A stretch of DNA of 29,532 nucleotides from positions 1 to 29,532 of IMG/VR virus record IMGVR_UViG_3300037246_001850; one strand, given 5' to 3'. A model generated the notes under the pieces. It saw only the letters and a list, made by a program, of their open reading frames with translations. It ran no database searches and had not been told where the DNA came from. Positions 6,997 through 13,533 of this stretch are shown here, one piece after another. This DNA comes from a virus. Position 1 is the stretch's first letter, and every line of letters begins with the position of its first letter. Position numbers and translations under genes: made by a program.

Positions 6997-8121
6997 TTGG
7001 CAGCAAATGATCTGACGAACGTCATTCCTCAACTACTCGCCCAGGGTCTGATGGCCCTGCGTGAGCAGGCGATCATGGCGCGTGTCGTGAACCGGGGCTA
7101 CGAAGCGATGGCGGGCGGGAAGGGGTCGACAATCGACATTCCGATCCCCTCCGCAATCGCCGTGCAGGCCGTGACTCCGGGAGAAGTGCCTCCCGCCACG
7201 GAAGGGGTGACCCCGACGACAGTCGCGATCGCTCTCGACCAGTGGTACGAGGCGCCGTTCTACCTGACGGACAAGGACATGCACGAGGCGATGGAGGGGA
7301 CGATCCCCATGCAGGCCTCGGAAGCAGTCAAGGCGATCGCGAACCAGATCGACGGAGACATCCTGGCGGAGTACGTCAACATCTATGGGTACGCGGGCGT
7401 CGCCGGTTCCACCCCGTTGGCTGCGGACCTGCAGGAGTACCTGGACGCGAGAGTCGTGCTCGCGAACCAGCTCGCTCCGATGGATCCTCGGTTCATGATC
7501 CTCGACGCGACGGCAGAGGGGAACGCACTCGGTCTGAGAGCGTTCCAGGATGCCTCGTTCAGAGGTGACACGGCCGGCATCATCAATGGCCAGATCGGTA
7601 CCAAGCTCGGTGCCCTCTGGGCCATGGACCAGAACATCCCGACACACACCAAGGGGACGGAAGACGGGGCGTACACCACGGACGCAAGCGGCTACGCCAT
7701 TGGCGTAGAGACGCTCACCACGCTCACAGGGTCTGGTACCATCGTTGTCGGCGACATCTTCACGATCGCAGGCGACGACCAGACCTACACCTGCACGACG
7801 ATAATGGGTGCACCGGGTGCACTCGCATTCCAGCCCCCACTCAAGGTGGCGATCACGACGTCGGCTACGGACATCACCGTGAAGGATTCGCACGTCGTCA
7901 ACCTGCTCCTGCATCGTGACGCGTTCGCTCTGGCGATGCGTCCGTTCGCAGGCGTCGATCCGATGAACCTCGGGAACTTCTCGAGCATGGTGGACCCGGT
8001 CTCCGGGCTCGTCCTGCGCCTGGAGGTCACGCGTGAGCACAAGCGGACCCGCTTCTCGTACGACGTTCTGTACGGGGTCGGGACGCCGCGTCCGGAGCTC
8101 GCCACTCGTATGGCGGGTTAG
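6997..8121 (+). CDS. Major capsid protein (P22 coat family)
   Basis: This 374-residue protein starts at TTG 6997 (MAANDLTNVIPQLLAQGL), with GGAG at 6986-6989 spaced 7 bases away. The P22-type coat pattern is clear: an N-terminal helix with ALREQAIMARVVNRGYE, then STIDIPIP, the VTPTTVAIALDQWYEAPFYLTDKD segment, and a characteristic end with HRDAFALAMRP..., DPVSGLVLRLEVTREHKR, DVLYGVGTPRPELATRMAG. Residues about 225-290 (GDIFTIAGDDQTYTCTTI) fit the beta-rich inserted domain of this family. It assembles on the scaffold into the icosahedral shell. Codon choice is richer in C/G-ending codons than in neighbours, as expected for the most expressed gene. A hairpin terminator follows. Confidence 0.9.
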   Translation: MAANDLTNVIPQLLAQGLMALREQAIMARVVNRGYEAMAGGKGSTIDIPIPSAIAVQAVTPGEVPPATEGVTPTTVAIALDQWYEAPFYLTDKDMHEAMEGTIPMQASEAVKAIANQIDGDILAEYVNIYGYAGVAGSTPLAADLQEYLDARVVLANQLAPMDPRFMILDATAEGNALGLRAFQDASFRGDTAGIINGQIGTKLGALWAMDQNIPTHTKGTEDGAYTTDASGYAIGVETLTTLTGSGTIVVGDIFTIAGDDQTYTCTTIMGAPGALAFQPPLKVAITTSATDITVKDSHVVNLLLHRDAFALAMRPFAGVDPMNLGNFSSMVDPVSGLVLRLEVTREHKRTRFSYDVLYGVGTPRPELATRMAG

Positions 8122-8131
8122 TCGTTTCACT

Positions 8132-8172
8132 GAGCGAGGGGGAGGGCTTCGGCCCTCCTCGCTCCTCCTTTT
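8132..8172 (+). terminator. Hairpin terminator after the coat gene
   Basis: GAGCGAG...GAGGGC (8132-8147) pairs with GCCCTCCTCGCTC (8152-8164) around a TTCG tetraloop, giving 13 base pairs with a 3-G bulge on the left arm. CTCC and TTTT (8169-8172) follow. The short T-run suggests partial termination, which would lower transcription of the minor genes relative to coat. Confidence 0.8.
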
Positions 8173-8190
8173 AAGGGTAAGGAGAACAAG

Positions 8191-8505
8191 ATGTCAAGTG
8201 TGATCGTTCACGAGGCGAAGAAGAGCAGCAACCTGCGGATGGCTGCAGGGTCGCACACGACAGTCGCTGCTTCGGACGAGATCGCAACAGGGCTGAAGAA
8301 GGTCTTGTATGCGGTCGCGAACTTCGAGTCGGCACCGGTCGACGGAGCACAGGTCGCGAAAGCGGTCGTTGGTGATCAGGCTGGGACTCCTGCGTCTGGG
8401 AGTATCCTGATCGAGAGCTGGAAGGCAACCGCGACAGCCGATACCGCTGTGGTCGTGGGAACGACGTTCACCAAGCTCGTCAGCTGGATCGCCGTCGGAT
8501 ACTGA
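8191..8505 (+). CDS. Small protein after coat; capsid decoration candidate
   Basis: A 104-residue protein, ATG at 8191 with AAGGAG 6 bases upstream, directly after the coat terminator. It is Ala/Thr/Val-rich and predicted mostly beta: GSHTTVAASDEIATGLKKVLYAVANFESAPVDGAQ, GDQAGTPASGSILIESWKAT, TTFTKLVSWIAVGY. Similar small proteins with VATG/LESAPV-like and SWIAVG endings are often found downstream of capsid or in fibre regions of phages, without a proven role. The position immediately after coat is the usual place for a decoration (cement) protein. That is an inference from position only. Confidence 0.6.
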   Translation: MSSVIVHEAKKSSNLRMAAGSHTTVAASDEIATGLKKVLYAVANFESAPVDGAQVAKAVVGDQAGTPASGSILIESWKATATADTAVVVGTTFTKLVSWIAVGY

Positions 8506-8518
8506 GGAAGGAGGTAAC

Positions 8519-8746
8519 TTGAGCATTCTCAAGACCGTAAAAGTCAAGCTGGTCAAGGGCGGGAACGCGTGCATCATCAATGAGTCGGACTTCAATCCCG
8601 AGCTTCACACCAAGGTCGCCGGGACCAGTGTGAAGTCAGCTCCGGCTCCCAGCATCGACGAGAGGAAGAGGGCCGCTGCTAATGCGGCTGGCAAGGCAGA
8701 TGCCGAGGCGAAGGCCAAGGCTGAGGCCGCAAAGAAGAAGGGATAA
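8519..8746 (+). CDS. Small Ala/Lys-rich protein
   Basis: A 75-residue protein starting at TTG 8519, with the strong site AAGGAGGT (8508-8515) just upstream and no better start nearby. The first 40 residues (MSILKTVKVKLVKGGNACIINESDFNPELHTKVAG) read as a small beta unit. The remainder (SIDERKRAAANAAGKADAEAKAKAEAAKKKG) is a low-complexity charged helix. Short proteins of this design, with an INESDF-like N-terminus and an Ala/Lys/Glu tail, occur between capsid and connector genes in many phages, with unknown function. The position suggests a head-related role. Confidence 0.6.
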   Translation: MSILKTVKVKLVKGGNACIINESDFNPELHTKVAGTSVKSAPAPSIDERKRAAANAAGKADAEAKAKAEAAKKKG

Positions 8747-8758
8747 GGAGGCGTAACC

Positions 8759-9274
8759 ATGCCGACGGTCATTGTAACGCCTGGCGCGGTAGATGCGAAC
8801 AGCTACGCGACTGTCGCTGAGGCAGACCTGTATCATACGACGCACTTGTACGCGTCAGACTGGACAGGAGCGTCTCAGACAACGAAAGAGACAGCTCTGA
8901 TTATGGCAACGCGCTTGCTCGACCACCACTACATCTGGAACGAGTGGCCTAGCACTATCGAACAGGTGTTGCAATGGCCGCGGGATGGCGTCATCGCATT
9001 CAACCAGAGGGACTGGGTTGACGTAGACGAGATTCCAATCCAGTTGAAGAACGCAACTGCGGAGTACGCGAGACAGCTTATCGCGGAGGATCGGACCGCA
9101 GACAGCTCGATCGAGACACAAGGGATCACCGCGATAACAGCCGGATCAGTTTCGCTCTCGTTCAAGAGCTCGGTCATTGCGAAGGTGATTCCGGATGCCG
9201 TAAACGATTTAATTCCCCATTGGTGGGGGTATCCTGCTGATAGTACAGGGACCAGGGAACTGATCCGTTCGTAG
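8759..9274 (+). CDS. Head-tail connector/adaptor, DnaT-like
   Basis: A 171-residue protein, ATG at 8759 preceded by AAGGAGG. The sequence follows the phage family labelled DnaT-like ssDNA-binding protein, now usually read as a gp6-type head-tail adaptor: SYATVAEADLYH at 15-26, ALIMATRLLDHHYIWNEW at 46-63, LQWPRDG at 71-77, IPIQLKNATAEYARQLI at 92-108, and a C-terminal segment with SVSLSFKSS and IPDAVNDLIPHWW. Adaptors of this type bind the portal ring after packaging and extend the DNA channel. Position between coat and neck genes agrees. The gene after it starts the basic GHPFYGNQYV cluster. Confidence 0.75.
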   Translation: MPTVIVTPGAVDANSYATVAEADLYHTTHLYASDWTGASQTTKETALIMATRLLDHHYIWNEWPSTIEQVLQWPRDGVIAFNQRDWVDVDEIPIQLKNATAEYARQLIAEDRTADSSIETQGITAITAGSVSLSFKSSVIAKVIPDAVNDLIPHWWGYPADSTGTRELIRS

Positions 9275-9287
9275 GAAAGGAGAGAAG

Positions 9288-9593
9288 ATGCCAAGACGAT
9301 TTAGTCGCCTATCCGGTGTCGGACGGATCGGCCTGGGCAGTACCAGCATTGCAGCGGGCATTGCAAAGATAGGGATCGGAGGAATGAGCGCCAGTCGTGG
9401 GTTCGTAGCGGGTGAGGGACTGCGAGTCGGGAAGGGCTTAATGGCTGTCCACTCAGGAGCGAAGACGATCCGGTCTGGAGCGAGACACGTTCGTGCAGGC
9501 ATACGAGGAGCTCGCGGACAGAAGGGTCATCCGTTTTACGGGAATCAGTATGTTCGAGTTTCGTCCCGGAACAAAGCACGGAGGGTTCGATAG
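9288..9593 (+). CDS. Basic Gly-rich protein with a C-terminal GHPFYGNQYV motif (cluster member 1)
   Basis: A 101-residue protein, ATG at 9288 after a strong GGAAAGGAGAG site. It has a single acidic residue (Glu 43) against many Arg/Lys. Residues 9-58 are glycine-rich and semi-hydrophobic (VGRIGLGSTSIAAGIAKIGI and GEGLRVGKGLMAVHSGAKT), like a glycine-zipper or amphipathic membrane-active helix. Residues 59-78 are Arg-rich. The tag GHPFYGNQYVRVSSRNKARR is at 80-99, ending two residues from the C-terminus. The stop overlaps the next GTG start (TAGTG). The Gly-rich body resembles that of the 10200 gene, while other cluster members have different bodies but the same tag. Function unknown; I infer a head-associated or ejected protein. 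Confidence 0.7.
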   Translation: MPRRFSRLSGVGRIGLGSTSIAAGIAKIGIGGMSASRGFVAGEGLRVGKGLMAVHSGAKTIRSGARHVRAGIRGARGQKGHPFYGNQYVRVSSRNKARRVR

Positions 9594-9778
9594 TGCCAAG
9601 ACGAGGAGGCCGGAACTCCGGGGGCCGGAACAGTGGTGGGAGGAGGAGCGGAGGCCGTCGGAGCGGTGGACGACGACTTACCAGTGGGAGGAGATCTACC
9701 AGGACAGCCCAAGGTCATCCTTTCTACGGGAACCAGTACGTACAGGTTTCGAGCCGGAACAAGGCAAGGAGAGCGTAG
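9593..9778 (+). CDS. RGG-repeat-like basic protein with a C-terminal GHPFYGNQYV motif (cluster member 2)
   Basis: A 61-residue protein, GTG start overlapping the previous stop. It contains 16 Arg, one Lys and no Asp/Glu. Residues 4-34 are tandem Gly-Gly-Arg units (RNSGG and RRSGG), like the RGG repeats of nucleic-acid-binding proteins, then GHPFYGNQYVQVSSRNKARR at 41-60 and a final Ala. The composition is protamine-like, and electrostatic binding to the packaged DNA is a reasonable inference. Its TAG stop is immediately followed by the in-frame ATG of the next gene. The motif and its exact coupling to neighbours argue that it is a real gene despite the low complexity. Confidence 0.65.
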   Translation: MPRRGGRNSGGRNSGGRRSGGRRSGGRRLTSGRRSTRTAQGHPFYGNQYVQVSSRNKARRA

Positions 9779-10192
9779 ATGCCTGTTACAAAGCGTCTTC
9801 GTGCTGCAGCGAGCCTGATTGGTCGGAGAAGGTTCTCGTCTCGGGCTCGCGCTCCTGGTCGGAAGAAGCTTCGACAAAAGGCGTCAGCGAAAGGACATGT
9901 CTTTTACGGGAATCAATATGTTCAGGTCTCAACACGGAACAAGGCAAGGAAGACAACGTCCCAACCCACGACTCATGCAACACCTACTCCTGCTCAGACG
10001 ACTGCAGTGAATAGGCTTCTAGCACGAAAACGAACCAATCCACTAGAACGGCCTCGTGTAGGATCCCGGATGACTAGTACTGAGTATGCGGCGATCCAGA
10101 AGAAGCTCGGGACTAGCAGTAAGAAGCCTAAGCTAACAATGGAGCAGGCATTCGTAAAGGGCTTTCTCAAGGGGTTTTTCGCTAAGGACTAG
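9779..10192 (+). CDS. Basic protein with an internal GHVFYGNQYV motif and a C-terminal extension (cluster member 3)
   Basis: A 137-residue protein, ATG directly after the previous TAG in the same frame. Residues 1-37 are Arg/Lys-rich (GRRRFSSRARAPGRKKLRQK). The tag GHVFYGNQYVQVSTRNKARK is at 39-58, with Val in place of Pro. Unlike its neighbours it then continues through a Thr/Pro linker (SQPTTHATPTPAQTT) into a second unit with TSTEYAAIQKKLGT and a C-terminal MEQAFVKGFLKGFFAKD, which looks like an amphipathic helix. The tag can therefore be internal and need not be the terminus. Function unknown; the context is the head-tail connector region. Confidence 0.7.
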   Translation: MPVTKRLRAAASLIGRRRFSSRARAPGRKKLRQKASAKGHVFYGNQYVQVSTRNKARKTTSQPTTHATPTPAQTTAVNRLLARKRTNPLERPRVGSRMTSTEYAAIQKKLGTSSKKPKLTMEQAFVKGFLKGFFAKD

Positions 10193-10199
10193 GGAGAGA

Positions 10200-10487
10200 A
10201 TGATGGGTGGACGACGAAGAGTCTCGAAGACGTCTCGAGCACGTGGAATCGGAAGGATTGCATACGGCGGAGCTCAGTCGTTCGTTGGCTTCGCCGGACT
10301 CTCAGTTGGTCATATCGGGGGATTGATCTTTAGTGGTGCTGGGGCGAGGAACGTCGTGAAAGGCGGAAGGCAAGTATTCGCTCGGACGGGTCGGGGATCC
10401 GGGTCCGGTGGGAGACAGAAAGGACATCCGTTCTACGGGAACCAATACGTAAAGGTGTCCTCGAGGAACAGAGCGAGGAAACGATAA
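10200..10487 (+). CDS. Basic Gly-rich hydrophobic protein with a C-terminal GHPFYGNQYV motif (cluster member 4)
   Basis: A 95-residue protein with two possible ATGs (10200 and 10203); AGGGAGAG upstream fits the second slightly better. It has about 20 Arg/Lys and no Asp/Glu. Residues 19-50 contain a hydrophobic glycine-zipper-like stretch (AYGGAQSFVGFAGLSVGHIG then GLIFSGAGAR), long enough to span or insert into a membrane, flanked by Arg clusters. A Gly/Ser/Arg linker precedes GHPFYGNQYVKVSSRNRARK at 75-94. The stop overlaps the next ATG (ATAATG). The body resembles the 9288 protein. A membrane-active ejected protein is one possible reading, and a DNA-associated protein another. Confidence 0.7.
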   Translation: MMGGRRRVSKTSRARGIGRIAYGGAQSFVGFAGLSVGHIGGLIFSGAGARNVVKGGRQVFARTGRGSGSGGRQKGHPFYGNQYVKVSSRNRARKR

Positions 10488-10906
10488 TGGGAAGGGCGTT
10501 CGGTGGAAAGACAAAGTGGAAGAACCCTTTCTCTGGTCTCTTCACGAAGAAGAAGAAGAAGAGCTCATTCATCGGAAGGCGTCAGCGGACACTCGGAGAA
10601 CGTGCTCATGCCGCAGTGAAGAGCGGAGCGAGGATCATCCATCTGGGTAGGACGATAGGAGGACGAGTTCAGCTCGCTTCTGACGTCGGACTACTCAGGA
10701 CTAGACGTACCTCATTTCTCGGAGGGAAGGGAGGAGGCCAGTCACATGCGAAGCCTCCGGTTCGACGAACGAACATACTGGGACAGAAGAAGAAGACTGT
10801 ATACATTCCACGCTTCTGGGGGAACCAGTATATTAAGATCGGTGAAGGTGGTCGTGTGGCGAAGAAGTCTCCCGGGAAAAAGGCTTCTCTGGTAGGGAGG
10901 AAGTAA
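10487..10906 (+). CDS. Basic protein with a diverged FWGNQYIKI motif (cluster member 5)
   Basis: A 139-residue protein. Residues 8-33 are Lys-rich (KTKWKNPFSGLF then a run of five Lys), followed by RRQRTLGERAHAAVKSGARI, resembling the Gly/Arg segments of the 9288 and 10200 proteins, and LLRTRRTSFLGGKGGGQSH. At 108-118 PRFWGNQYIKI keeps F-x-GNQY of the family tag but has lost GHP. A Gly/Lys-rich tail follows. It sits last in the cluster and overlaps both neighbours by 1 base. The remnant tag suggests common descent with the other members, or selection on a smaller core (F-GNQY). I do not recognise the family. Confidence 0.65.
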   Translation: MGRAFGGKTKWKNPFSGLFTKKKKKSSFIGRRQRTLGERAHAAVKSGARIIHLGRTIGGRVQLASDVGLLRTRRTSFLGGKGGGQSHAKPPVRRTNILGQKKKTVYIPRFWGNQYIKIGEGGRVAKKSPGKKASLVGRK

Positions 10907-11295
10907 TGGCACTGGACGACGTACTCCGATCAGGCATCGCGACGATCAACAAGGTGACGAAGAGTCTTCAGGTGAACGTCCAGCACCGAGCCTGGGTCAA
11001 AGCGAAGGGCGATGGAGAGGACAAACTTGATCCTCCTATCTTGCGTCCGGCGATTGTGGAGTATAAGAGGAGAATGGTTCGGACAGCGACTGGAGACGTT
11101 GTCCAACAGAACGCATCGATCCTCTTCGTAGAGCTCATCGAGCCGAACGGAGCTCCAGGACGACGAGAACCGATCGATCCGAGAGACGAGATCACGTTGC
11201 CTGATGGGCACTGCGGTCCGATTCTAATGGTTGTTGGTCCACCGACAGATCCAGACACGAGTCGTCCTTACATGCTCGAGGTGAGTCTTGGCTGA
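10906..11295 (+). CDS. Neck/head-closure protein
   Basis: A 129-residue protein, ATG overlapping the previous stop (TAATGG). It is mostly beta: QVNVQHRAWVKAKGDGEDK, AIVEYKRRMVRTATGDVVQQ, ASILFVELIEPNG, then DEITLPDGHCGPILMVVGPPTDPDTSRPYMLEVSLG. The closing pattern LPDG-x-x-GPIL-x-V...T-RPY-x-EV-LG is typical of the stopper or head-closure proteins of siphoviruses, which plug the portal channel and dock the tail. Its place directly before the gp10-like and terminator genes supports this. It is the first gene after the basic GHPFYGNQYV cluster. Family assignment is from pattern memory. Confidence 0.65.
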   Translation: MALDDVLRSGIATINKVTKSLQVNVQHRAWVKAKGDGEDKLDPPILRPAIVEYKRRMVRTATGDVVQQNASILFVELIEPNGAPGRREPIDPRDEITLPDGHCGPILMVVGPPTDPDTSRPYMLEVSLG

Positions 11296-11671
11296 GTGGG
11301 AAGGGCAACGCGAGCTCCAGAAGAAGCTCAAGGCCTTGGGCACGGTACTTCTCTTAGAGACCGGGCCTGCTCTGTTCACGGAGGCGGTCGAGATCGAACA
11401 GGCATCGAGGAAGAGGACGCCTGTCGATACTGGAGCGTTGCGCGCGTCGCATGAAACGGAACGTCCAGTCGTCCAACGAAACAGCGTTTCAGTAACGATC
11501 TCGGTCGGTGGACCAGCAGCACCGTATGCTATAAAGGTCCACGAGATGGTTGAGGTCCCGCATCGAGTCGGAGAGGCGAAGTTCCTTGAGAAGTCGGTTC
11601 TCGAAGCTGCGCCCGGACTCAATGCGCGGATTGCGAGGAGGATCGATTTGAACAGGGTGGCAAAGAAATGA
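11288..11671 (+). CDS. HK97-gp10-like tail component
   Basis: A 127-residue protein. The likely start is TTG 11288 (MAEWEGQRELQKKLKALG), inside the end of the previous gene. The segment RTPVDTGALRASHE at 43-56 is the hallmark of HK97 gp10-like proteins, and it is followed by VSVTISVGGPAAPYAIKVHE. These proteins act at the head-tail junction in tail completion. Downstream VPHRVGEAKFLEKSVLEAAP is also typical, with the conserved aromatic/Glu-Lys-helix arrangement. The stop overlaps the next start by 4 bases (ATGA). Confidence 0.85.
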   Translation: MAEWEGQRELQKKLKALGTVLLLETGPALFTEAVEIEQASRKRTPVDTGALRASHETERPVVQRNSVSVTISVGGPAAPYAIKVHEMVEVPHRVGEAKFLEKSVLEAAPGLNARIARRIDLNRVAKK

Positions 11672-12069
11672 GTGTTTCTGACGAGATCATTACTCTCCTC
11701 GCAGCGAACAGTATCGGGGTATACGAAGTCGATCTGTTCAAGAACCGGATGCCCGAGACTCCGAACGCATGTGGATGTGTCTTCGACACTGCTGGATCCG
11801 CTCCACAAGCAGGATTCGGGTACGCCGGGATCCAGCATGAGACTCCTGGGGTTCAGATCCGGTTCCGGGGAGAGAAGAGGCAGTCGGCTGAGCCATTCGC
11901 GAAGGCGCAATCGGCATACCGACTACTCATGGAGAACTGGGGTGCCGTTCTGAGCAACACTCAGTACCTTACTTTGAAACCGCTCCAGGCTCCGTTCATC
12001 ATGGACCGAGACGGGAATGAACGTGTCGTCTGGGTGTTCAACGCCCTACTCGAGAAGGAGCTTTCATAG
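11668..12069 (+). CDS. Tail terminator (minor capsid protein type)
   Basis: A 133-residue protein with the features of the small minor-capsid/tail-terminator family: DLFKNRMPETPNACGCVFDT, TPGVQIRFRGEKRQSAEPFAKAQ at the centre, YLTLKPLQAPFIMDRDGNER and a final VWVFNALLEKELS. Terminators cap the tail tube at the head-proximal end and bind the neck. Order (neck, gp10-like, terminator, tube) is standard for siphoviruses. The start overlaps the gp10-like stop (ATGA), and the stop overlaps the next GTG. Confidence 0.75.
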   Translation: MSVSDEIITLLAANSIGVYEVDLFKNRMPETPNACGCVFDTAGSAPQAGFGYAGIQHETPGVQIRFRGEKRQSAEPFAKAQSAYRLLMENWGAVLSNTQYLTLKPLQAPFIMDRDGNERVVWVFNALLEKELS

Positions 12070-12254
12070 TGGATAACTCATCTCTTGTTGACGCGAATGG
12101 TCAACAGCTCTTATCCGGAAATTGTAAGAACTGTGGTGCCCCGGATTCGGAACAGCAGTCATTGAAGTCGTTCGGAGGACACCACAGAGTCGTGTGTAAG
12201 AAGTGTGGTCACGAACTTAACCGTTGGAGGGAGGATCATGTCGAAAAAGTGTAA
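12069..12254 (+). CDS. Small zinc-ribbon protein
   Basis: A 61-residue protein starting at GTG 12069, which overlaps the previous stop (TAGTG). Two CxxCG knuckles, CKNCG with Cys 19/22 and CKKCG with Cys 43/46, are separated by 20 residues. This is a typical zinc-ribbon arrangement that should bind one zinc ion. The ends are short and polar. It sits between the terminator and tail tube genes, where many phages encode small accessory proteins. Whether it binds nucleic acid or protein cannot be told. Its last 17 bases overlap the next gene. Confidence 0.65.
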   Translation: MDNSSLVDANGQQLLSGNCKNCGAPDSEQQSLKSFGGHHRVVCKKCGHELNRWREDHVEKV

Positions 12255-12573
12255 AGTCCTACGTAGCGGTATCCGACAGCGAGACGGGAAGGGTGGTTGG
12301 AAGACCCTGCTAGTTGGAGCAACTGTCGAGCTGTCGGATGCGGTTGCAGCCGACTTCGCTTCGGCAAGTCCTCCCATGGTTGAAGTCGTGGGAGCAGCAG
12401 AGAAGAAGGTCGAGGAGAAAGTCGAGAAGAAGAAGTCGAAGTTCAAGTTCAAGAAGAAGGAAGAAGCCGTCGAGGAAAAGGCTGCGGCTGACGAGGTCGC
12501 GAGGGAAAAGGATCTGGAGTCAGACGCTCCAGAAACCCCTCCCTCCAAAGCAAGTGAGGAGGATGGCGAATGA
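12238..12573 (+). CDS. Small charged protein with a Lys/Glu-rich tail
   Basis: The start is ATG 12238 (MSKKCKVLRSGIRQRDGKGGW), because GGAGGGAGG lies just upstream at 12226-12234; an in-frame GTG at 12205 lacks such a site. The product is 111 residues. Residues 1-50 form a small beta-like unit with LLVGATVELSDAVAADFASA, a pattern seen in short phage proteins with an L-x-G-x-x-V-x-L motif. Residues 55-111 are low-complexity Lys/Glu/Ala (KKVEEKVEKKKSKFKFKKKE). It overlaps the major tail tube gene by 4 bases (ATGA). Function unknown. Confidence 0.6.
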   Translation: MSKKCKVLRSGIRQRDGKGGWKTLLVGATVELSDAVAADFASASPPMVEVVGAAEKKVEEKVEKKKSKFKFKKKEEAVEEKAAADEVAREKDLESDAPETPPSKASEEDGE

Positions 12574-13532
12574 GCGTATTCGGACCGGCATCGGCATTCC
12601 TACTCGTCGGAGGGAGGAACATCAGCAGCGATACGTTCGTCCTCGACGAGACATTGGAGAATCTGTTCGAAGAGACTCACGGTCTCGGGGACTCGTGGGA
12701 AGAGCATCTTCCTGTCGGGATCGGAAAGATTCTTCTCGAGGCGTCAGGCGGGATCTACGATGATGCAACGGATCGTATCGTCGATGCCCTTCAGGAGAAG
12801 GGTGAGACGAAGCAGATGGTTGCGTACGGGTTCTCGGATCCAACCGGGGGCAGGGACTGCGTCCTGCTCGACGGGACGTACGCAGCGACGTGGAAGCGCA
12901 TGGCGTCGAGAACAGGCCTGACGAAGGCTCATGCGATTCACATGATCAACTCGGAGTACCGTCGGGGGTTGATCATCCATGGACTGACAGCGGAAGGTGC
13001 AGACGGGACATCAGCGAGCGTCGATCTGAACAACCTGAACCGTCCTGACTATCCGATCACAGCATCGAGTATCGCCAACCCAACAGAGATTTCGTTACCA
13101 GCGGCTCATGGCCTGACAACTGGAGACGTCGTTCTGATCTCGAACCATGTAGGCTCGACGCCGAGCATCAATGGTGGGGACGGCTATCCCATCACCGTTA
13201 CAGGGCTGGATACGTTCACCATCTTGGAAGACGTGACGGTCGGCGGAACTCTCGGAACGTACAAAGTCGTCTCGTTGCGTGGAGCGGAGGGACACCTTCA
13301 CATCCCCGCGATCACGCTCGGTGGGTATACTGACCTCACGGTCGACATCGAGGATTCGGCTGATGACACGACATTCGCTCCGTACGTTGCGTTCTCAGCG
13401 GCGACAGCCGTTGGAGCGGAGAAGGTAGTCGAGGCAACAGTCTGTAACCGCTTTCTCCAGATCAACTGGACCTGGGGTGGAGCGGGGTCGGGTCAGTCCG
13501 TGATTCCGTTCGTCGGGATCGCAGAGACGTAG
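12570..13532 (+). CDS. Major tail tube protein, long form, with an inserted domain
   Basis: A 320-residue protein. GLGDSWEEHLPVGIGK at 38-53 and GGIYDD at 60-65 match the tail tube pattern, and the same block recurs in the 13733 gene. The core continues to about residue 140. Residues about 150-235 (ITASSIANPTEISLPAAHGL, TTGDVVLISNHVG, GGDGYPITVTGLDTFTI) match the widespread small beta domain with AHGL-TGD-V...T-x-DTFT that decorates tail proteins. Residues 236-320 (LGGYTDLTVDIEDSADDTTF, VCNRFLQINWTW) have the usual tube C-terminal pattern. It probably polymerises, alone or with its smaller paralog, into the tail tube, with the extra domain on the outside. Confidence 0.75.
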   Translation: MSVFGPASAFLLVGGRNISSDTFVLDETLENLFEETHGLGDSWEEHLPVGIGKILLEASGGIYDDATDRIVDALQEKGETKQMVAYGFSDPTGGRDCVLLDGTYAATWKRMASRTGLTKAHAIHMINSEYRRGLIIHGLTAEGADGTSASVDLNNLNRPDYPITASSIANPTEISLPAAHGLTTGDVVLISNHVGSTPSINGGDGYPITVTGLDTFTILEDVTVGGTLGTYKVVSLRGAEGHLHIPAITLGGYTDLTVDIEDSADDTTFAPYVAFSAATAVGAEKVVEATVCNRFLQINWTWGGAGSGQSVIPFVGIAET

Positions 13533-13533
13533 A

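Larger units (their letters stand above)
9525..10840 (+). repeat. Dispersed coding repeat: GHPFYGNQYV-x-VSSRNKAR tag, four good copies and one diverged
   Basis: Copies lie at 9525-9584, 9713-9772, 9893-9952 and 10422-10481, each about 60 bases, with a decayed copy at 10808-10840 and a distant copy at 3917-3964. The DNA copies differ at many third codon positions while the residues GH-FYGNQYV and the RN that follows are nearly fixed, which points to selection on the peptide. Confidence 0.85.

Noticed and set aside
7033-8130. 365-residue minus-strand frame opposite the coat gene
   Set aside because: The coat protein is clearly recognised on the plus strand; the antisense frame is open because of C/G-ending codons and reads as an Arg-rich random sequence.
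9493-10014. 173-residue plus-strand frame crossing three tagged genes
   Set aside because: It runs in another frame across three coupled genes whose shared tag shows selection in their own frames; its product is Cys/Ser/Glu-rich without pattern.
12205-12237. Longer start (GTG 12205) for the Lys/Glu-rich small protein
   Set aside because: The strong GGAGGGAGG site lies downstream of it and directly before ATG 12238.
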